From an uncultured Eubacterium sp. (GTDB taxonomy: Bacteria > Bacillota > Clostridia > Lachnospirales > Lachnospiraceae), in assembly GCA_905236735.1 (NCBI GenBank), contig CAJOOU010000084.1, positions 1 through 26,340 of the forward strand: a stretch of 26,340 bases of DNA. The letters run 5' to 3'. Shown here piece by piece: positions 7,324 through 16,184 of the stretch. Each line of letters begins with the position of its first letter. The stretch's first letter is position 1. Below the pieces are notes generated by a model. It was not told where the DNA came from and made no database searches. It worked only from the letters and a program-made list of their open reading frames with translations. A program made the position numbers and the translations under genes.

Positions 7324-8703
7324 TTAATACTTTCCGAGATTACCTTCAAGAGAAATTATACTTTCGTTATCAAAATTGTCATCATAAGTTGACATACCCA
7401 TATCCTGTGGCTGAGGTGTGTATGAATTTCTCGGCGCCGAATATCCTCTCATGCCTCCGAAAGCTCCGGCTCCTCCTTTGAGTTTGAATCCCGAAATCAC
7501 ATCGCGCAGATTCTGTGCGTGATTGGAAAGAGTTTCGGCTGCGGCTGCACACTGCTCGCTTGTAGCCGAATCGGTCTGCACAACCTGTGAAATCTGGCCT
7601 ATAGCCTGATTAATCTGAGCTATAGCCGTAGCCTGCTCATCAGATGACGAAGCCACATCTGTAACAACAGTTGCTATAGTCTCTATTGCTTCGGAAAGCT
7701 TTGTGATAGACTCTGTCATTTCATCTACCTGCTTTGTACCGTCTTCTACCATTGCAATCGAATGCTGGATAAGTTCTGCCGTCTCCTGCGCTGCATTAGA
7801 AGAAAGCTCTGCAAGGTTTTTAACCTCCTCTGCAACAACAGCAAATCCTCTGCCGTGTACTCCGGCTCTTGCAGCTTCAACAGTTGCATTAAGAGCAAGA
7901 ATGCTTGTCTGGAATGCAATATCATCAATAGTCTTAATAACCTTGCTGATATTGTGCGAAGACTCACTGATATCATTCATTGAGCCGTTTACTCCATCTA
8001 CAGCTGCCTTTCCGGTATGGGCATCTTCAAGCATATTCTGCACCATGGATTCCATTTCCCTGGCATTATCGGCGTTGGTATTTGTCTTGTTGGCAATATC
8101 CTTCATTGACGCGGTAATCTCTTCAATCGCGCTGGCCTGCTCGGTAGAACCCTGGGCAAGTGCCTGTGATGCAGCTGCCACTTCTTTTGCACCCTCTGTA
8201 AACTGCATACTTGCCTCCTGAACACCGAGTAAAACTTCATTGTTTTCCTCAACAAGCTCCTTAAGTGCTATACCAAGTTCATCCTTATCTCCTCTGACAT
8301 GAGAGTCCACGGTAAAATCTCCCTTTGACATTGCCCTTGCCATGTCAGCCTGAATTTTGGTGGCCTTGAGCAGTTTTCTCATATCATCGATAAATCCTTC
8401 GTATTCCCTGTATTTATTGTCCGGCACTTCCCACTCAACATCACCGTCTGCTATCTTCTCCACCAGAGAATTCATCTTATCCACTGTACCGCGGAACGAT
8501 CTGCTGAACGATAAAAGCCCGAATATGGCAACACATATGGCAGCTACAAGGATGACAATATCAAGCACTACCGACACAGTCGGACTGATTGCCTCTTCAC
8601 CCACAAATTCGATTATAATACTGATACCTTCGGACACAAGCAAAAGTCCGATCATTACAATAATGGTAATTGTAATTGTTGATAATATACTTGGTTTTTT
8701 CAT
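7324..8703 (-). CDS. methyl-accepting chemotaxis protein without an extracellular sensor domain
   Basis: Protein of 459 residues. Two membrane helices (about 8-33 and 42-65) are separated by only some eight to ten residues, so there is no periplasmic or external ligand-binding domain. Two HAMP-like segments follow (about 66-113 and 115-160, the second with SKGDFTVDSHVRGDKDELG). The signalling coiled coil then runs to about 405. The conserved hairpin tip is at 258-295 and includes DIAFQTSILALNATVEAARA and GRGFAVVAEEVKNLA. The flexible tail (408-459) ends SLEGNLGKY and lacks an NWETF-type pentapeptide for tethering CheR. It is the last gene of the che operon, 18 bp after cheW, and probably senses membrane, energy or cytoplasmic cues. 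Family is certain; the signal is unknown. Confidence 0.93.
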   Translation of the reverse strand: MKKPSILSTITITIIVMIGLLLVSEGISIIIEFVGEEAISPTVSVVLDIVILVAAICVAIFGLLSFSRSFRGTVDKMNSLVEKIADGDVEWEVPDNKYREYEGFIDDMRKLLKATKIQADMARAMSKGDFTVDSHVRGDKDELGIALKELVEENNEVLLGVQEASMQFTEGAKEVAAASQALAQGSTEQASAIEEITASMKDIANKTNTNADNAREMESMVQNMLEDAHTGKAAVDGVNGSMNDISESSHNISKVIKTIDDIAFQTSILALNATVEAARAGVHGRGFAVVAEEVKNLAELSSNAAQETAELIQHSIAMVEDGTKQVDEMTESITKLSEAIETIATVVTDVASSSDEQATAIAQINQAIGQISQVVQTDSATSEQCAAAAETLSNHAQNLRDVISGFKLKGGAGAFGGMRGYSAPRNSYTPQPQDMGMSTYDDNFDNESIISLEGNLGKY

Positions 8704-8721
8704 AACTTTACACCTCCGTTA

Positions 8722-9264
8722 CTATTCTCCGTCTTCATCCACCATATCTTCTTCGATTGCCTCATCAATAGCCGTGAGGTCTTCATCCTTAATCAGCTTT
8801 TCCGGATTCAAAAGAAGTTTAACACTGTCTCCCATTTTCCCGAGACCATATACATACTTGTTTTTCACCTTGCCGGAGCTGAGAGCCGGCGGTGGCTCTA
8901 TATCATCATCTTTAATTGTCACTACATCCGCAATAGTCTCAACTATCAGCCCTATAACTGTATTTTTGACATCAACAATAATGATACAGGTCCTGTCGTT
9001 GTATGCAAACGGCTCCTGTTTGAACCTCGTCCTTACATCAATGACCGGAACTATTTTTCCTCTCAGATTGATAAGTCCCTTAATATAGTCCTCTACCTCC
9101 GGTATCTCGGTAATGGGCTGTATACCCATAATCTCATTTACATACTTTAGCTCTATACCGTAATATTCGGAGCCGGACTTAAAGGTCATAAACTGATGCA
9201 GTCCGCTTAAAGCCATGCCTTCTTCCGCTTCTTCCAAAGCATCTTCCAATTTCTCTTCAGCCAT
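8722..9264 (-). CDS. cheW: chemotaxis coupling protein CheW
   Basis: Protein of 180 residues with a CheW beta-barrel domain at about 20-160, which bridges transducer tips and the CheA P5 domain. Recognisable elements are FKSGSEYYGIELKYVNEIMG, ITEIPEVEDYIKGLINLRGK and VPVIDVRTRF. It is flanked by an acidic N-terminal helix and a strongly acidic C-terminal tail (about 163-180, ending EEDMVDEDGE), so it is slightly longer than a minimal CheW. It lies 15 bp after cheA and 18 bp before the transducer gene, so the core signalling complex CheA-CheW-MCP is encoded consecutively. Confidence 0.95.
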   Translation of the reverse strand: MAEEKLEDALEEAEEGMALSGLHQFMTFKSGSEYYGIELKYVNEIMGIQPITEIPEVEDYIKGLINLRGKIVPVIDVRTRFKQEPFAYNDRTCIIIVDVKNTVIGLIVETIADVVTIKDDDIEPPPALSSGKVKNKYVYGLGKMGDSVKLLLNPEKLIKDEDLTAIDEAIEEDMVDEDGE

Positions 9265-9279
9265 ACGATTCTCCTTTCA

Positions 9280-11400
9280 TTATTGTCCTGCCAGTGTGCC
9301 GATATCCAAAATCAGTGCAATGCTGCCATCTCCGAGCTGTGTACATCCCGAAAGTCCGTCAACCTTGCCCACATATTCAGGTATCGGTTTTACTACGATT
9401 TCCTGTCCTCCGAGAAGTCTGTCAACGAAAATGCATATCTTCTGGGCTTCATACTCCGTAAGAATCATAATTCCGTCTTCGATTTCTCCTGCTGCACCTT
9501 CTATATTGTATTTTTCACTGAGTCTTAATACCATATAGTACTGACCTCTGACATTAAGATATTCTTCTCCGTCCGGTTCTTTTACTATACTTGACTCCCT
9601 TACATTTATAAATTCCTTTACGGAACCGGTCTCTATCACAAATTTCTGTTTTCCCACCTCAAGAAGTATTCCGCTGATAATCGCAAGCGTGAGCGGTATC
9701 TTGAGTGTCATAACAGAGCCCTTTCCGTATTCGGAGTCTATCTCCAGCATACCTCCAACTGCCTGGAGGTTTTTCATTACGACATCCATACCGACGCCTC
9801 TTCCGGAAAGTTCCGTCACCTTTTCATTGGTAGAAAATCCCGGATAGGTGATAAACTGGTAGATTTCCTTATTGGTGTAGTCATCTATGGTCTTGTCCTT
9901 CGGTATGATTCCATTCTTTTTGGCTTTGGCAAAAAGCTTTTCGGGATTCATACCTCCTCCGTCATCGGTAACACTTATCAGCACCTTTCCGCCCTCATTT
10001 TTAGCTTCAAGGGTAATAACTCCTTTTTCGGGCTTGCCGGCAGCTATCCTTTCTTCTTTCTCTTCAATACCGTGGTCAACCGAGTTTCTTATCATGTGCA
10101 TAAGAGGATCGGATATATGCTCAATAATATTTTTGTCCACTTCGGTATTCTCACCAATCATCTTAAGCTCTATACTCTTTCCGACCTTCCTTGATGTATC
10201 GAAAACTATACGGTTCATCTTTTGGAATGTGTTTGTCAGAGGCATCATCCTCATAGACATTATCACATCCTGCATTTCGGAAATGAATTTTGTCAGCTGG
10301 GCCGCAGATTTGTTAAAGTTGGTAAGGTTAAGTCCCGGAACATTTAAATCCGGATTCTGCAATACTACAGACTCTGCTATAACAACCTCTCCGATTAGGT
10401 CCATAAGCTGGTCAATCTTGTTAACATTTACGCTGATATAGCTGGCTGCCGGGGCCTTGGGCTTTTTGTTTTTGGCTAGCGTCGCCTTCTTGCCTGCGGA
10501 TTTCTGCTCGATAACATAATCACCGGGTTTTACATCACCGCCCCCGGGGGCTGCATCTTCCTTTTTATCTCCGTCGCCAAGGTCGATTGTATCTGCCCCC
10601 ACGATTACAGCCGGAATATCAAAGCCCGCCTCAAATTCTTCTTTGGTGCACTTTGAAACATCAGTGCTTTCCACATCAAAACCACCTAAAGCCGCCTTTA
10701 CATCATCGAGCTCCAGTCCCGTTTTTATCAGAATCTTAAAGCCCTGTTCCAAAATGATGTCTCCGCTCGACTCATTGGTTATGATATCCGAAGGACTGTA
10801 ATACATATCCTCGGTAATCTCCTTGAGAGAATTTGCAAGAGCATAAGCATGGATGTTACACATCTGTGTATCATTGCGATAATAGCAGATTATATAATAA
10901 TACTTAAAATGCTCTCCTCCCGCCGCCCCTATATAAAACTGTGTCGGTGCTTCTTCGGGAGTTTCTTTGGGAAGTTCCTTATCTTCTTCAAGGATTTCGT
11001 TTTTAATTTTACTTAAGAATCTGTCAATATCTGCGATAAGCTCCGAAGAGTCCTTGGTAGGCTCTCCACCGTCTCTGATATTGTCAAACTCCTCTCTTAA
11101 GAAATCAGATACTGCAAGTATTTTTTCCACAAGCTCCAAATGAGGTACATTGTCCGGATGGGATTCCCTTATATAAAAGAATACATCCTCAAGCTTATGT
11201 GCCAGCTTCATAATGTCATCAAACATCATTATTCCTGACGATCCCTTTATGGTATGCATCACACGGAAAAATTCGTTAATGTCGTCATCATCAAAGCTGT
11301 CAGCATCTTTTTTTTCAAGAGTTGTCATTTCGAGCTGCTCTAAAAGCTGCCCGTTTTCATACAGGTACATGTCAAGCATGCTATCTAATTCTTCACCCAT
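9280..11400 (-). CDS. cheA: chemotaxis histidine kinase CheA
   Basis: Protein of 706 residues with the five-domain CheA layout. The P1 HPt domain has phospho-acceptor His49 in VMHTIKGSSGIM. A P2-like response-regulator docking domain spans roughly 155-265 and is followed by a flexible basic linker. P3 dimerisation and the P4 ATPase follow, with RNSVDHGIE, DDGGGM and GRGVGMD boxes. The CheW-like P5 domain lies at the C-terminus. The start ATG is preceded by AGAGGAGGAG. The kinase phosphorylates CheY and CheB in response to transducer state. No domain is missing. Confidence 0.97.
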   Translation of the reverse strand: MGEELDSMLDMYLYENGQLLEQLEMTTLEKKDADSFDDDDINEFFRVMHTIKGSSGIMMFDDIMKLAHKLEDVFFYIRESHPDNVPHLELVEKILAVSDFLREEFDNIRDGGEPTKDSSELIADIDRFLSKIKNEILEEDKELPKETPEEAPTQFYIGAAGGEHFKYYYIICYYRNDTQMCNIHAYALANSLKEITEDMYYSPSDIITNESSGDIILEQGFKILIKTGLELDDVKAALGGFDVESTDVSKCTKEEFEAGFDIPAVIVGADTIDLGDGDKKEDAAPGGGDVKPGDYVIEQKSAGKKATLAKNKKPKAPAASYISVNVNKIDQLMDLIGEVVIAESVVLQNPDLNVPGLNLTNFNKSAAQLTKFISEMQDVIMSMRMMPLTNTFQKMNRIVFDTSRKVGKSIELKMIGENTEVDKNIIEHISDPLMHMIRNSVDHGIEEKEERIAAGKPEKGVITLEAKNEGGKVLISVTDDGGGMNPEKLFAKAKKNGIIPKDKTIDDYTNKEIYQFITYPGFSTNEKVTELSGRGVGMDVVMKNLQAVGGMLEIDSEYGKGSVMTLKIPLTLAIISGILLEVGKQKFVIETGSVKEFINVRESSIVKEPDGEEYLNVRGQYYMVLRLSEKYNIEGAAGEIEDGIMILTEYEAQKICIFVDRLLGGQEIVVKPIPEYVGKVDGLSGCTQLGDGSIALILDIGTLAGQ

Positions 11401-11433
11401 CTGACTCCTCCTCTCGTTTTAAGTAAATCCAAG

Positions 11434-11826
11434 TTATACCAGTCCGAGTTTTTCCATTGCCGATTGCAGCTTTTCGGTATCAACCGGCTTTGCGCAGTAT
11501 ACCGTACAGCCGAGCTCAAAGGCCTTTTTGACATTTTTCTCTTCGGAAAGAGCCGTCATCATAATAATCTTAACCTTATCGGCTTCTGCAATACCTTTTT
11601 GATTCTCGATTTCACGAATCGTCTTAAGTACCTGATAGCCATCCATAACCGGCATCATAATATCAAGACAGATAAGATCATACGGTTCTTCGTCGTCTTC
11701 GGCCATCATATAGGCCTCGACTGCTTCCATTCCATCCACTGTACCGTCGCATTCACCATACTTTGACATATGGTTCATCATAAACTTTCTGCTGGCAAAA
11801 TCGTCTTCTACAATCAAAATTTTCAT
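11434..11826 (-). CDS. cheY: single-domain response regulator CheY
   Basis: Stand-alone receiver of 130 residues. Acidic residues Asp8-Asp9, phospho-acceptor Asp55 in CLDIMMPVMDG, switch Thr91 in MMTALS and Lys113 in CAKP are all present. The start was placed at the ATG giving MKILIVEDD; a TTG eight codons upstream would include the AAAGGAGAG site in the coding region. Between cheB and cheA in the operon it is the natural candidate for the CheY that binds the flagellar switch. Its sequence is somewhat divergent, and a second CheY-like protein is encoded at 24678-25055, so which one drives the motor cannot be decided from sequence alone. Confidence 0.85.
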   Translation of the reverse strand: MKILIVEDDFASRKFMMNHMSKYGECDGTVDGMEAVEAYMMAEDDEEPYDLICLDIMMPVMDGYQVLKTIREIENQKGIAEADKVKIIMMTALSEEKNVKKAFELGCTVYCAKPVDTEKLQSAMEKLGLV

Positions 11827-11852
11827 ACAACCAATCTCTCCTTTCTGCAAAA

Positions 11853-12881
11853 TTACATACTGCCAAGCTCCGTATATATCTTGTGAGCTATGGCGCTTAG
11901 CGGCAGCTGATGTTCAACCGCTCCTATATCATATGCCACCTTCGGCATACCGTATACCACGCAGGACGCTTCATCCTGACCTATGGTGTGTCCTCCCGCC
12001 TTCCTTATTTCCAGAAGTCCGTCGGCTCCGTCTTTCCCCATACCTGTAAGAAGAGCTGCAACCGCCCTGTTTCCGGCCACCCTGGCCACAGAATCAAACA
12101 TTACATCCACTGACGGGCAGTGTCCGCTGACTTTAGGACCGGCCTTACATTCCACTTGAAAATGCTCTCCGTTTTTTACCAGTCTGAGATGTTTATCACC
12201 CGGGGCGATAAGCACCAGCCCCGGCGAAAGCACATCCCCTGTCTGTGCCTCTTTTACCGTAACGCTGCACTGATTGTTCAGTCTGTCAGCATACATTTTG
12301 GTAAATCCCGGAGGCATATGCTGGGTAACTATCGTACCCGGAATATCGTTTCTGAATCCCATTATAACCTCGCACAAAGCCTCAGTACCTCCGGTCGAAG
12401 CACCCAGTGCCACAACAAGATCTTTTTTGTTAATATTGTCCGCTGTAACACTTGAGCCTCTGCTTGTTACCCTCTTCATCCTGCTGACATCAACAGTGGA
12501 TGCAATTTTAACCTTGGTGCAAAGTTCCCTTTGCAGATAACTTAAAATTTCATCCTTCGTCATATTGACGGGTTTGGAAATAAAATCCACCGCTCCCGCC
12601 TTAAGTGCATCAAACACCTTGTCGCTTAATGAACTGACCATTACCACAGGAATCGGATACTGTGGCATAAGGCGCTGCATAAACTCAATACCGTCCATCC
12701 TCGGCATCTCGATATCGAGAGTCATTACATCGGGTCTGTACTTTAAAATCATGTCTCTCGCCTCAAAAGGATTGGCTGCCACATCAACCACTTCGAGTGC
12801 CGGGTCAGAGCTAAGGCCTTTAACCATAAGGTCTGCAAACATCATGGAATCATCAACAACAAGTACTCTTATCTTTCTCAT
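11853..12881 (-). CDS. cheB: chemotaxis response regulator protein-glutamate methylesterase CheB
   Basis: Protein of 342 residues. The N-terminal receiver (about 4-120) has Asp10-Asp11 and phospho-acceptor Asp56 in TLDIEMPRMDG. The C-terminal methylesterase domain (about 153-342) carries the catalytic triad: Ser162 in GASTGGTEAL, His188 in VTQHMPPGF and Asp284 in TGMGKDGADG. It removes methyl groups from, and deamidates, the transducer's adaptation glutamates when phosphorylated by CheA. It lies 18 bp downstream of cheR, the opposing enzyme. All key residues are intact. Confidence 0.97.
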   Translation of the reverse strand: MRKIRVLVVDDSMMFADLMVKGLSSDPALEVVDVAANPFEARDMILKYRPDVMTLDIEMPRMDGIEFMQRLMPQYPIPVVMVSSLSDKVFDALKAGAVDFISKPVNMTKDEILSYLQRELCTKVKIASTVDVSRMKRVTSRGSSVTADNINKKDLVVALGASTGGTEALCEVIMGFRNDIPGTIVTQHMPPGFTKMYADRLNNQCSVTVKEAQTGDVLSPGLVLIAPGDKHLRLVKNGEHFQVECKAGPKVSGHCPSVDVMFDSVARVAGNRAVAALLTGMGKDGADGLLEIRKAGGHTIGQDEASCVVYGMPKVAYDIGAVEHQLPLSAIAHKIYTELGSM

Positions 12882-12899
12882 ATTACTGCCTGCCTTCTT

Positions 12900-13709
12900 T
12901 TATTTTTCGGCCTTCCTGAAGATTGAAGGTCTGACATACTCAAGCTGTGTTGCATCTTTGTCTATATTCTCGGTATTACCTATAATCAGGTATCCACCCG
13001 GTTCAAGAATATTGTAAATTTTGTTAATCAGGTTCCTCTTGGTATCCTCACTGAAATAAATCATGACATTTCTAAGGAATACACAGTGCATGCGGCTTCT
13101 GAAAGGAAAATCGTCCATGAGATTAAACTGCCTGAACATCACATTTTTTTTGATATCGTCGGTAACCCTGTAATTAAACTCATCCACCTTTTTGAAATTG
13201 GTTCTTTGCCACGGCGCCGGCAAAACTTCAATCTTTTCCTTGAGATATACTCCCTTCATTGCATACCTCAAAACCTCACTCGATAAATCAGTTGCCAGAA
13301 GGGTTGAATCCCATTTGCCGTAATCCAGTCCCAGAAACTCCTTTACAACCATCGCAATCGTATATGGTTCTTCGCCCGAGGATGAGGCCCCGGACCATAT
13401 TCTGATATCATGGGTTGCCTGCTCTTTTCTGACAATCCAGGGAAGTATCACATCTTTAAGAAAAACGAAGTGATCCGGCTCTCGCCAGAAATATGTATGA
13501 TTGGTGGTAAGGATATTCAGCATATTTTGAAGTTCATGACCTGACCTGTCATGTTCCACCGCATTAAGATAATCTCCGTAGGTAGCATATCCCTCTCTCG
13601 CAAGATAATTATCAAGTCTGCCCTGTACTATTACCTTTTTGCTTGCAAGATTTATGCCATACCGGCTCTCCAGAAACTGTACCAGTCTGTTAAACTCTAT
13701 ATCTGTCAT
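12900..13709 (-). CDS. cheR: chemotaxis protein methyltransferase CheR
   Basis: Protein of 269 residues that methylates transducer glutamates using S-adenosylmethionine. The all-helical N-terminal CheR domain covers about 1-60. The methyltransferase domain has motif I as IRIWSGASSSGEEPYTIAM (102-120), the family LTTNHTYFWREP element at 67-78, and FLRNVMIYFSEDTKRNL at 211-227. It has no TPR extension. The start ATG follows a GGGAGAAAAGTT site, 16 bp after the upstream response regulator. Identification is firm. Confidence 0.97.
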   Translation of the reverse strand: MTDIEFNRLVQFLESRYGINLASKKVIVQGRLDNYLAREGYATYGDYLNAVEHDRSGHELQNMLNILTTNHTYFWREPDHFVFLKDVILPWIVRKEQATHDIRIWSGASSSGEEPYTIAMVVKEFLGLDYGKWDSTLLATDLSSEVLRYAMKGVYLKEKIEVLPAPWQRTNFKKVDEFNYRVTDDIKKNVMFRQFNLMDDFPFRSRMHCVFLRNVMIYFSEDTKRNLINKIYNILEPGGYLIIGNTENIDKDATQLEYVRPSIFRKAEK

Positions 13710-13725
13710 AACTTTTCTCCCGTTT

Positions 13726-14667
13726 TTAAGATTTAATCTGCTTTTCTATCTTTAAAAACAAATCCACAAGATAAGGGTCGTAAATACTGCCTCCGTTTTT
13801 TTGCAGTTTGTCTAAGGCGCTGCTGCGCTCAAGACCGTTTACAATATAGCTGTCAAACCCGGCACATATGGCAACTATCCTTGCTGCCAGAGGTATACTT
13901 TCGCCTTTGAGTCCTTCGGGCGTTCCTGTGCCGTCCCATCTTTCTTTGCAGCTTTGAATCACATCGGCCACGGCCCTTGCGGAAGCGTTCCTCTCCTCCC
14001 CGGAAAAGAATACATTGAAGATTTTGTACTCGACCCCTCTTATCGCCGCAGCTATCTCCACTCCCTCTATGAACATGCCCGAAATTTTGTTTTCATATTT
14101 TTCGGTAAAATTAAGTGCCTGTGCCAGCATCCTCGAGTTGGCTGATATTATATCGTTCCTCTCGCCTTCTTCGTATAATAAGGCGATATTTTTCAGGATG
14201 CGTTTTTTCTCATCTTCGATTTTCCTGCTCTGCTCACTAATGACCTTCCCGAGTTTTTTATTGTTTTCTTCAAGCTGTTTCCTAAGGTTGTAGATGCTGA
14301 TATGGGTTCTTACCCTCGTCTTTATCTCGGTAACATCAAAAGGCTTTCTGATAAAGTCCACTCCTCCGATTTCAAAGGCCCTCTCCCTTTCATCATCACT
14401 TTCGGCTGCCGAAACAAAAATCACCGGTATATCTCTCGTATGCGGATTTTTTTTGAGCATCTCACAAAATTCATAACCGTTAATATCGGGCATCATAATA
14501 TCCAGAAGTACGAGCTGCGGCATGACGCGTCCGAGTATTTCCGTGGCCTCAGCCGCTCCCGTGGCCGAGCAGGTATTATACCCGAGGTCATTAAGTATTT
14601 CTTCAAGAAGGCCAATATTTATAACGGCATCATCCACAATCAGAATTGTTGCCTTTTCATCACTCAT
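13726..14667 (-). CDS. response regulator with a degenerate HD-GYP-type output domain
   Basis: Protein of 313 residues. The N-terminal receiver (about 5-125) is complete: Asp12-Asp13, phospho-acceptor Asp56 in LLDIMMPDINGYEF and Lys108 in IRKPF. A coiled-coil linker spans about 125-165. The C-terminal half aligns with the RpfG-type HD-GYP phosphodiesterase fold: residues 240-260 read CKERWDGTGTPEGLKGESIPL, where active enzymes have HHE...DGxGYP. The HD metal dyad is absent in the region that should hold it (about 205-222), the HHE histidines are replaced by Cys-Lys, and GYP is GTP. It is therefore unlikely to hydrolyse c-di-GMP. The ATG overlaps the kinase stop by eight bases and has AGGTGAG upstream; a GTG three codons earlier is the alternative. 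Confidence 0.85.
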   Translation of the reverse strand: MSDEKATILIVDDAVINIGLLEEILNDLGYNTCSATGAAEATEILGRVMPQLVLLDIMMPDINGYEFCEMLKKNPHTRDIPVIFVSAAESDDERERAFEIGGVDFIRKPFDVTEIKTRVRTHISIYNLRKQLEENNKKLGKVISEQSRKIEDEKKRILKNIALLYEEGERNDIISANSRMLAQALNFTEKYENKISGMFIEGVEIAAAIRGVEYKIFNVFFSGEERNASARAVADVIQSCKERWDGTGTPEGLKGESIPLAARIVAICAGFDSYIVNGLERSSALDKLQKNGGSIYDPYLVDLFLKIEKQIKS

Positions 14668-16081
14668 TACTCTCACCTGCCTTCTTTAAATGACCCGAAA
14701 GCTCATCGAGCAGCTCCCTGCATTTGTCCTTTTTTTCCTTGCGGACATTCATAACAAGGCGAAAAGCCGTCTTTTTAATATCCTCCGGTGCATCCTCCGT
14801 AAATTTTTTAATGCTTTCGGAAAAGCCCTCAGCCTTTGTCCAGTTATCAAGTTCCACGCATAATGCTGTCTTTTCGGTAAGGTCAATTATTATATCCGTG
14901 TTGTCAGCGTAGTTTTCGGTTTCTTCACAAGTCGGCGTTTTAAATACCAGAGTTTCTTTAAGATCAGATATGGTAAGCGGCTGATTGGAGGCTTCTTCTG
15001 AAAAACCGGATTTCATATTCACGGAGAATATAAAAGTCGAGCCTTTTCCTTTCTCACTTTCGATTTCAATACTGCCTCCCATAAGCTCAACTATCTGCCT
15101 GCACACATAGAGTCCGAGCCCGGTGCCTCCGTATTTCCTTGTAATACTTCCATCAACCTGTGTAAAGCTCTTAAACAGCTTGTCCTTGTCTTCGGGACTC
15201 ATACCTATTCCGGTATCGGAAACAAAAAATGTAAGTTCAATGTCTTCTCCGCTCTGTTTGGTTTTGTATACCTCAACTCCAACATGACCTGCGGCCGTAA
15301 ACTTAAGTGCATTGTTTAACAGGTTGTTTATAACCTGACTGAGTCTGAATTCATCTCCCCATACCTCGTCCGGCACATTGTCTGCAATATGATATGTAAG
15401 TTCAAGTCCCTTTTCGTTTGCTACGGATTCCGAGGTCTCGATACACCCCTCAATCAGTTTGTATAATGAAAACCTCTCGGATACTATCTCCATCTTTCCG
15501 TTTTCGATTTTTGCATAATCCAAAAGATTGTTGATAATCTTTTCCATATTTGAGCAGCATTGAAGCACTATATCCATAGTCCTTCTTTTACCTGCCGCTT
15601 CCTCTTCGGACTTGAGGTTGTTTATATGCCCCTTTATCCCGTTAACGGGGGTGCGAAGTTCATGTGTCAGATTAGAAACAAACTCATCCTGAGCCTTCAT
15701 AAACTCCTTTAAATATTCCTCCTTGCCGGTAAGCTGTTTTTTTAGATTGTCCATCTCGCGTATGTCCGTTAACAAAGCACAACCAAGAGGAGTATCGTCA
15801 CTTTCGCCAAGCCATACCTTTACCCTTACCGGAAAACAGCTCCTGTTTTTTCTGTATGCATCTTCCTTTATTTCTTCTTCGCATTTTTGACTTATAAACA
15901 AAAAAATATCTTCATCATCAGTGAAAAAATTCGGGAGAATATCTTTGATATTCGCATCTTCTGCCTTAATCCCCAGCTCCTTTTCTCCTGCATGATTAAG
16001 ATATTTTATTAATCCGTTGCCGTCAAAGAAGCAGATAATCTCGGATGTTTTGTCAAAAACCTCATTTGTAAGCCTATCCAA
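14660..16081 (-). CDS. soluble PAS-domain sensor histidine kinase
   Basis: About 473 residues and no membrane segment. A PAS domain spans about 5-110, followed by a short coiled coil. HisKA carries phospho-acceptor His140 in SNLTHELRTPVNGIKGH. The HATPase domain has an N box (NNLLNNALK, 252-260), G1 (DTGIGM, 289-294) and G2 (GGTGLGL, 318-324). After the catalytic core about 110 residues remain (from about 360), ending in a lysine-rich helical stretch at about 413-468 that I cannot assign and that has no receiver motif. The start is probably TTG, because GGGAGG lies eight bases before it and only two bases before the GTG at 16087. First gene of the che operon, overlapping the next gene, its likely partner. 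Confidence 0.88.
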   Translation of the reverse strand: MDRLTNEVFDKTSEIICFFDGNGLIKYLNHAGEKELGIKAEDANIKDILPNFFTDDEDIFLFISQKCEEEIKEDAYRKNRSCFPVRVKVWLGESDDTPLGCALLTDIREMDNLKKQLTGKEEYLKEFMKAQDEFVSNLTHELRTPVNGIKGHINNLKSEEEAAGKRRTMDIVLQCCSNMEKIINNLLDYAKIENGKMEIVSERFSLYKLIEGCIETSESVANEKGLELTYHIADNVPDEVWGDEFRLSQVINNLLNNALKFTAAGHVGVEVYKTKQSGEDIELTFFVSDTGIGMSPEDKDKLFKSFTQVDGSITRKYGGTGLGLYVCRQIVELMGGSIEIESEKGKGSTFIFSVNMKSGFSEEASNQPLTISDLKETLVFKTPTCEETENYADNTDIIIDLTEKTALCVELDNWTKAEGFSESIKKFTEDAPEDIKKTAFRLVMNVRKEKKDKCRELLDELSGHLKKAGESNE

Positions 16082-16125
16082 TAACACAACCTCCCACTAA
16101 TCTGACAGCTTCATAACTTACATAT

Positions 16126-16154
16126 AATATACCTTTTTAGGGCTAATATGTCAA
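16126..16154 (-). promoter_or_regulatory. near-consensus SigA promoter of the eight-gene chemotaxis operon
   Basis: Perfect TTGACA (16149-16154), a 17-bp spacer and TATATT (16126-16131) on the minus strand, about 45 bp upstream of the kinase start. No other promoter of comparable quality is seen before the terminator at 7231-7270, so one long transcript of about 9 kb is likely. Confidence 0.78.
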
Positions 16155-16184
16155 TACAAGTGTGACAATTCGCATAATTATCCA

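Noticed and set aside
8357..9088. 243-codon plus-strand reading frame spanning the transducer and cheW genes
   Set aside because: It crosses two firmly identified genes on the opposite strand, and its serine/isoleucine-rich translation is typical of an antisense shadow.
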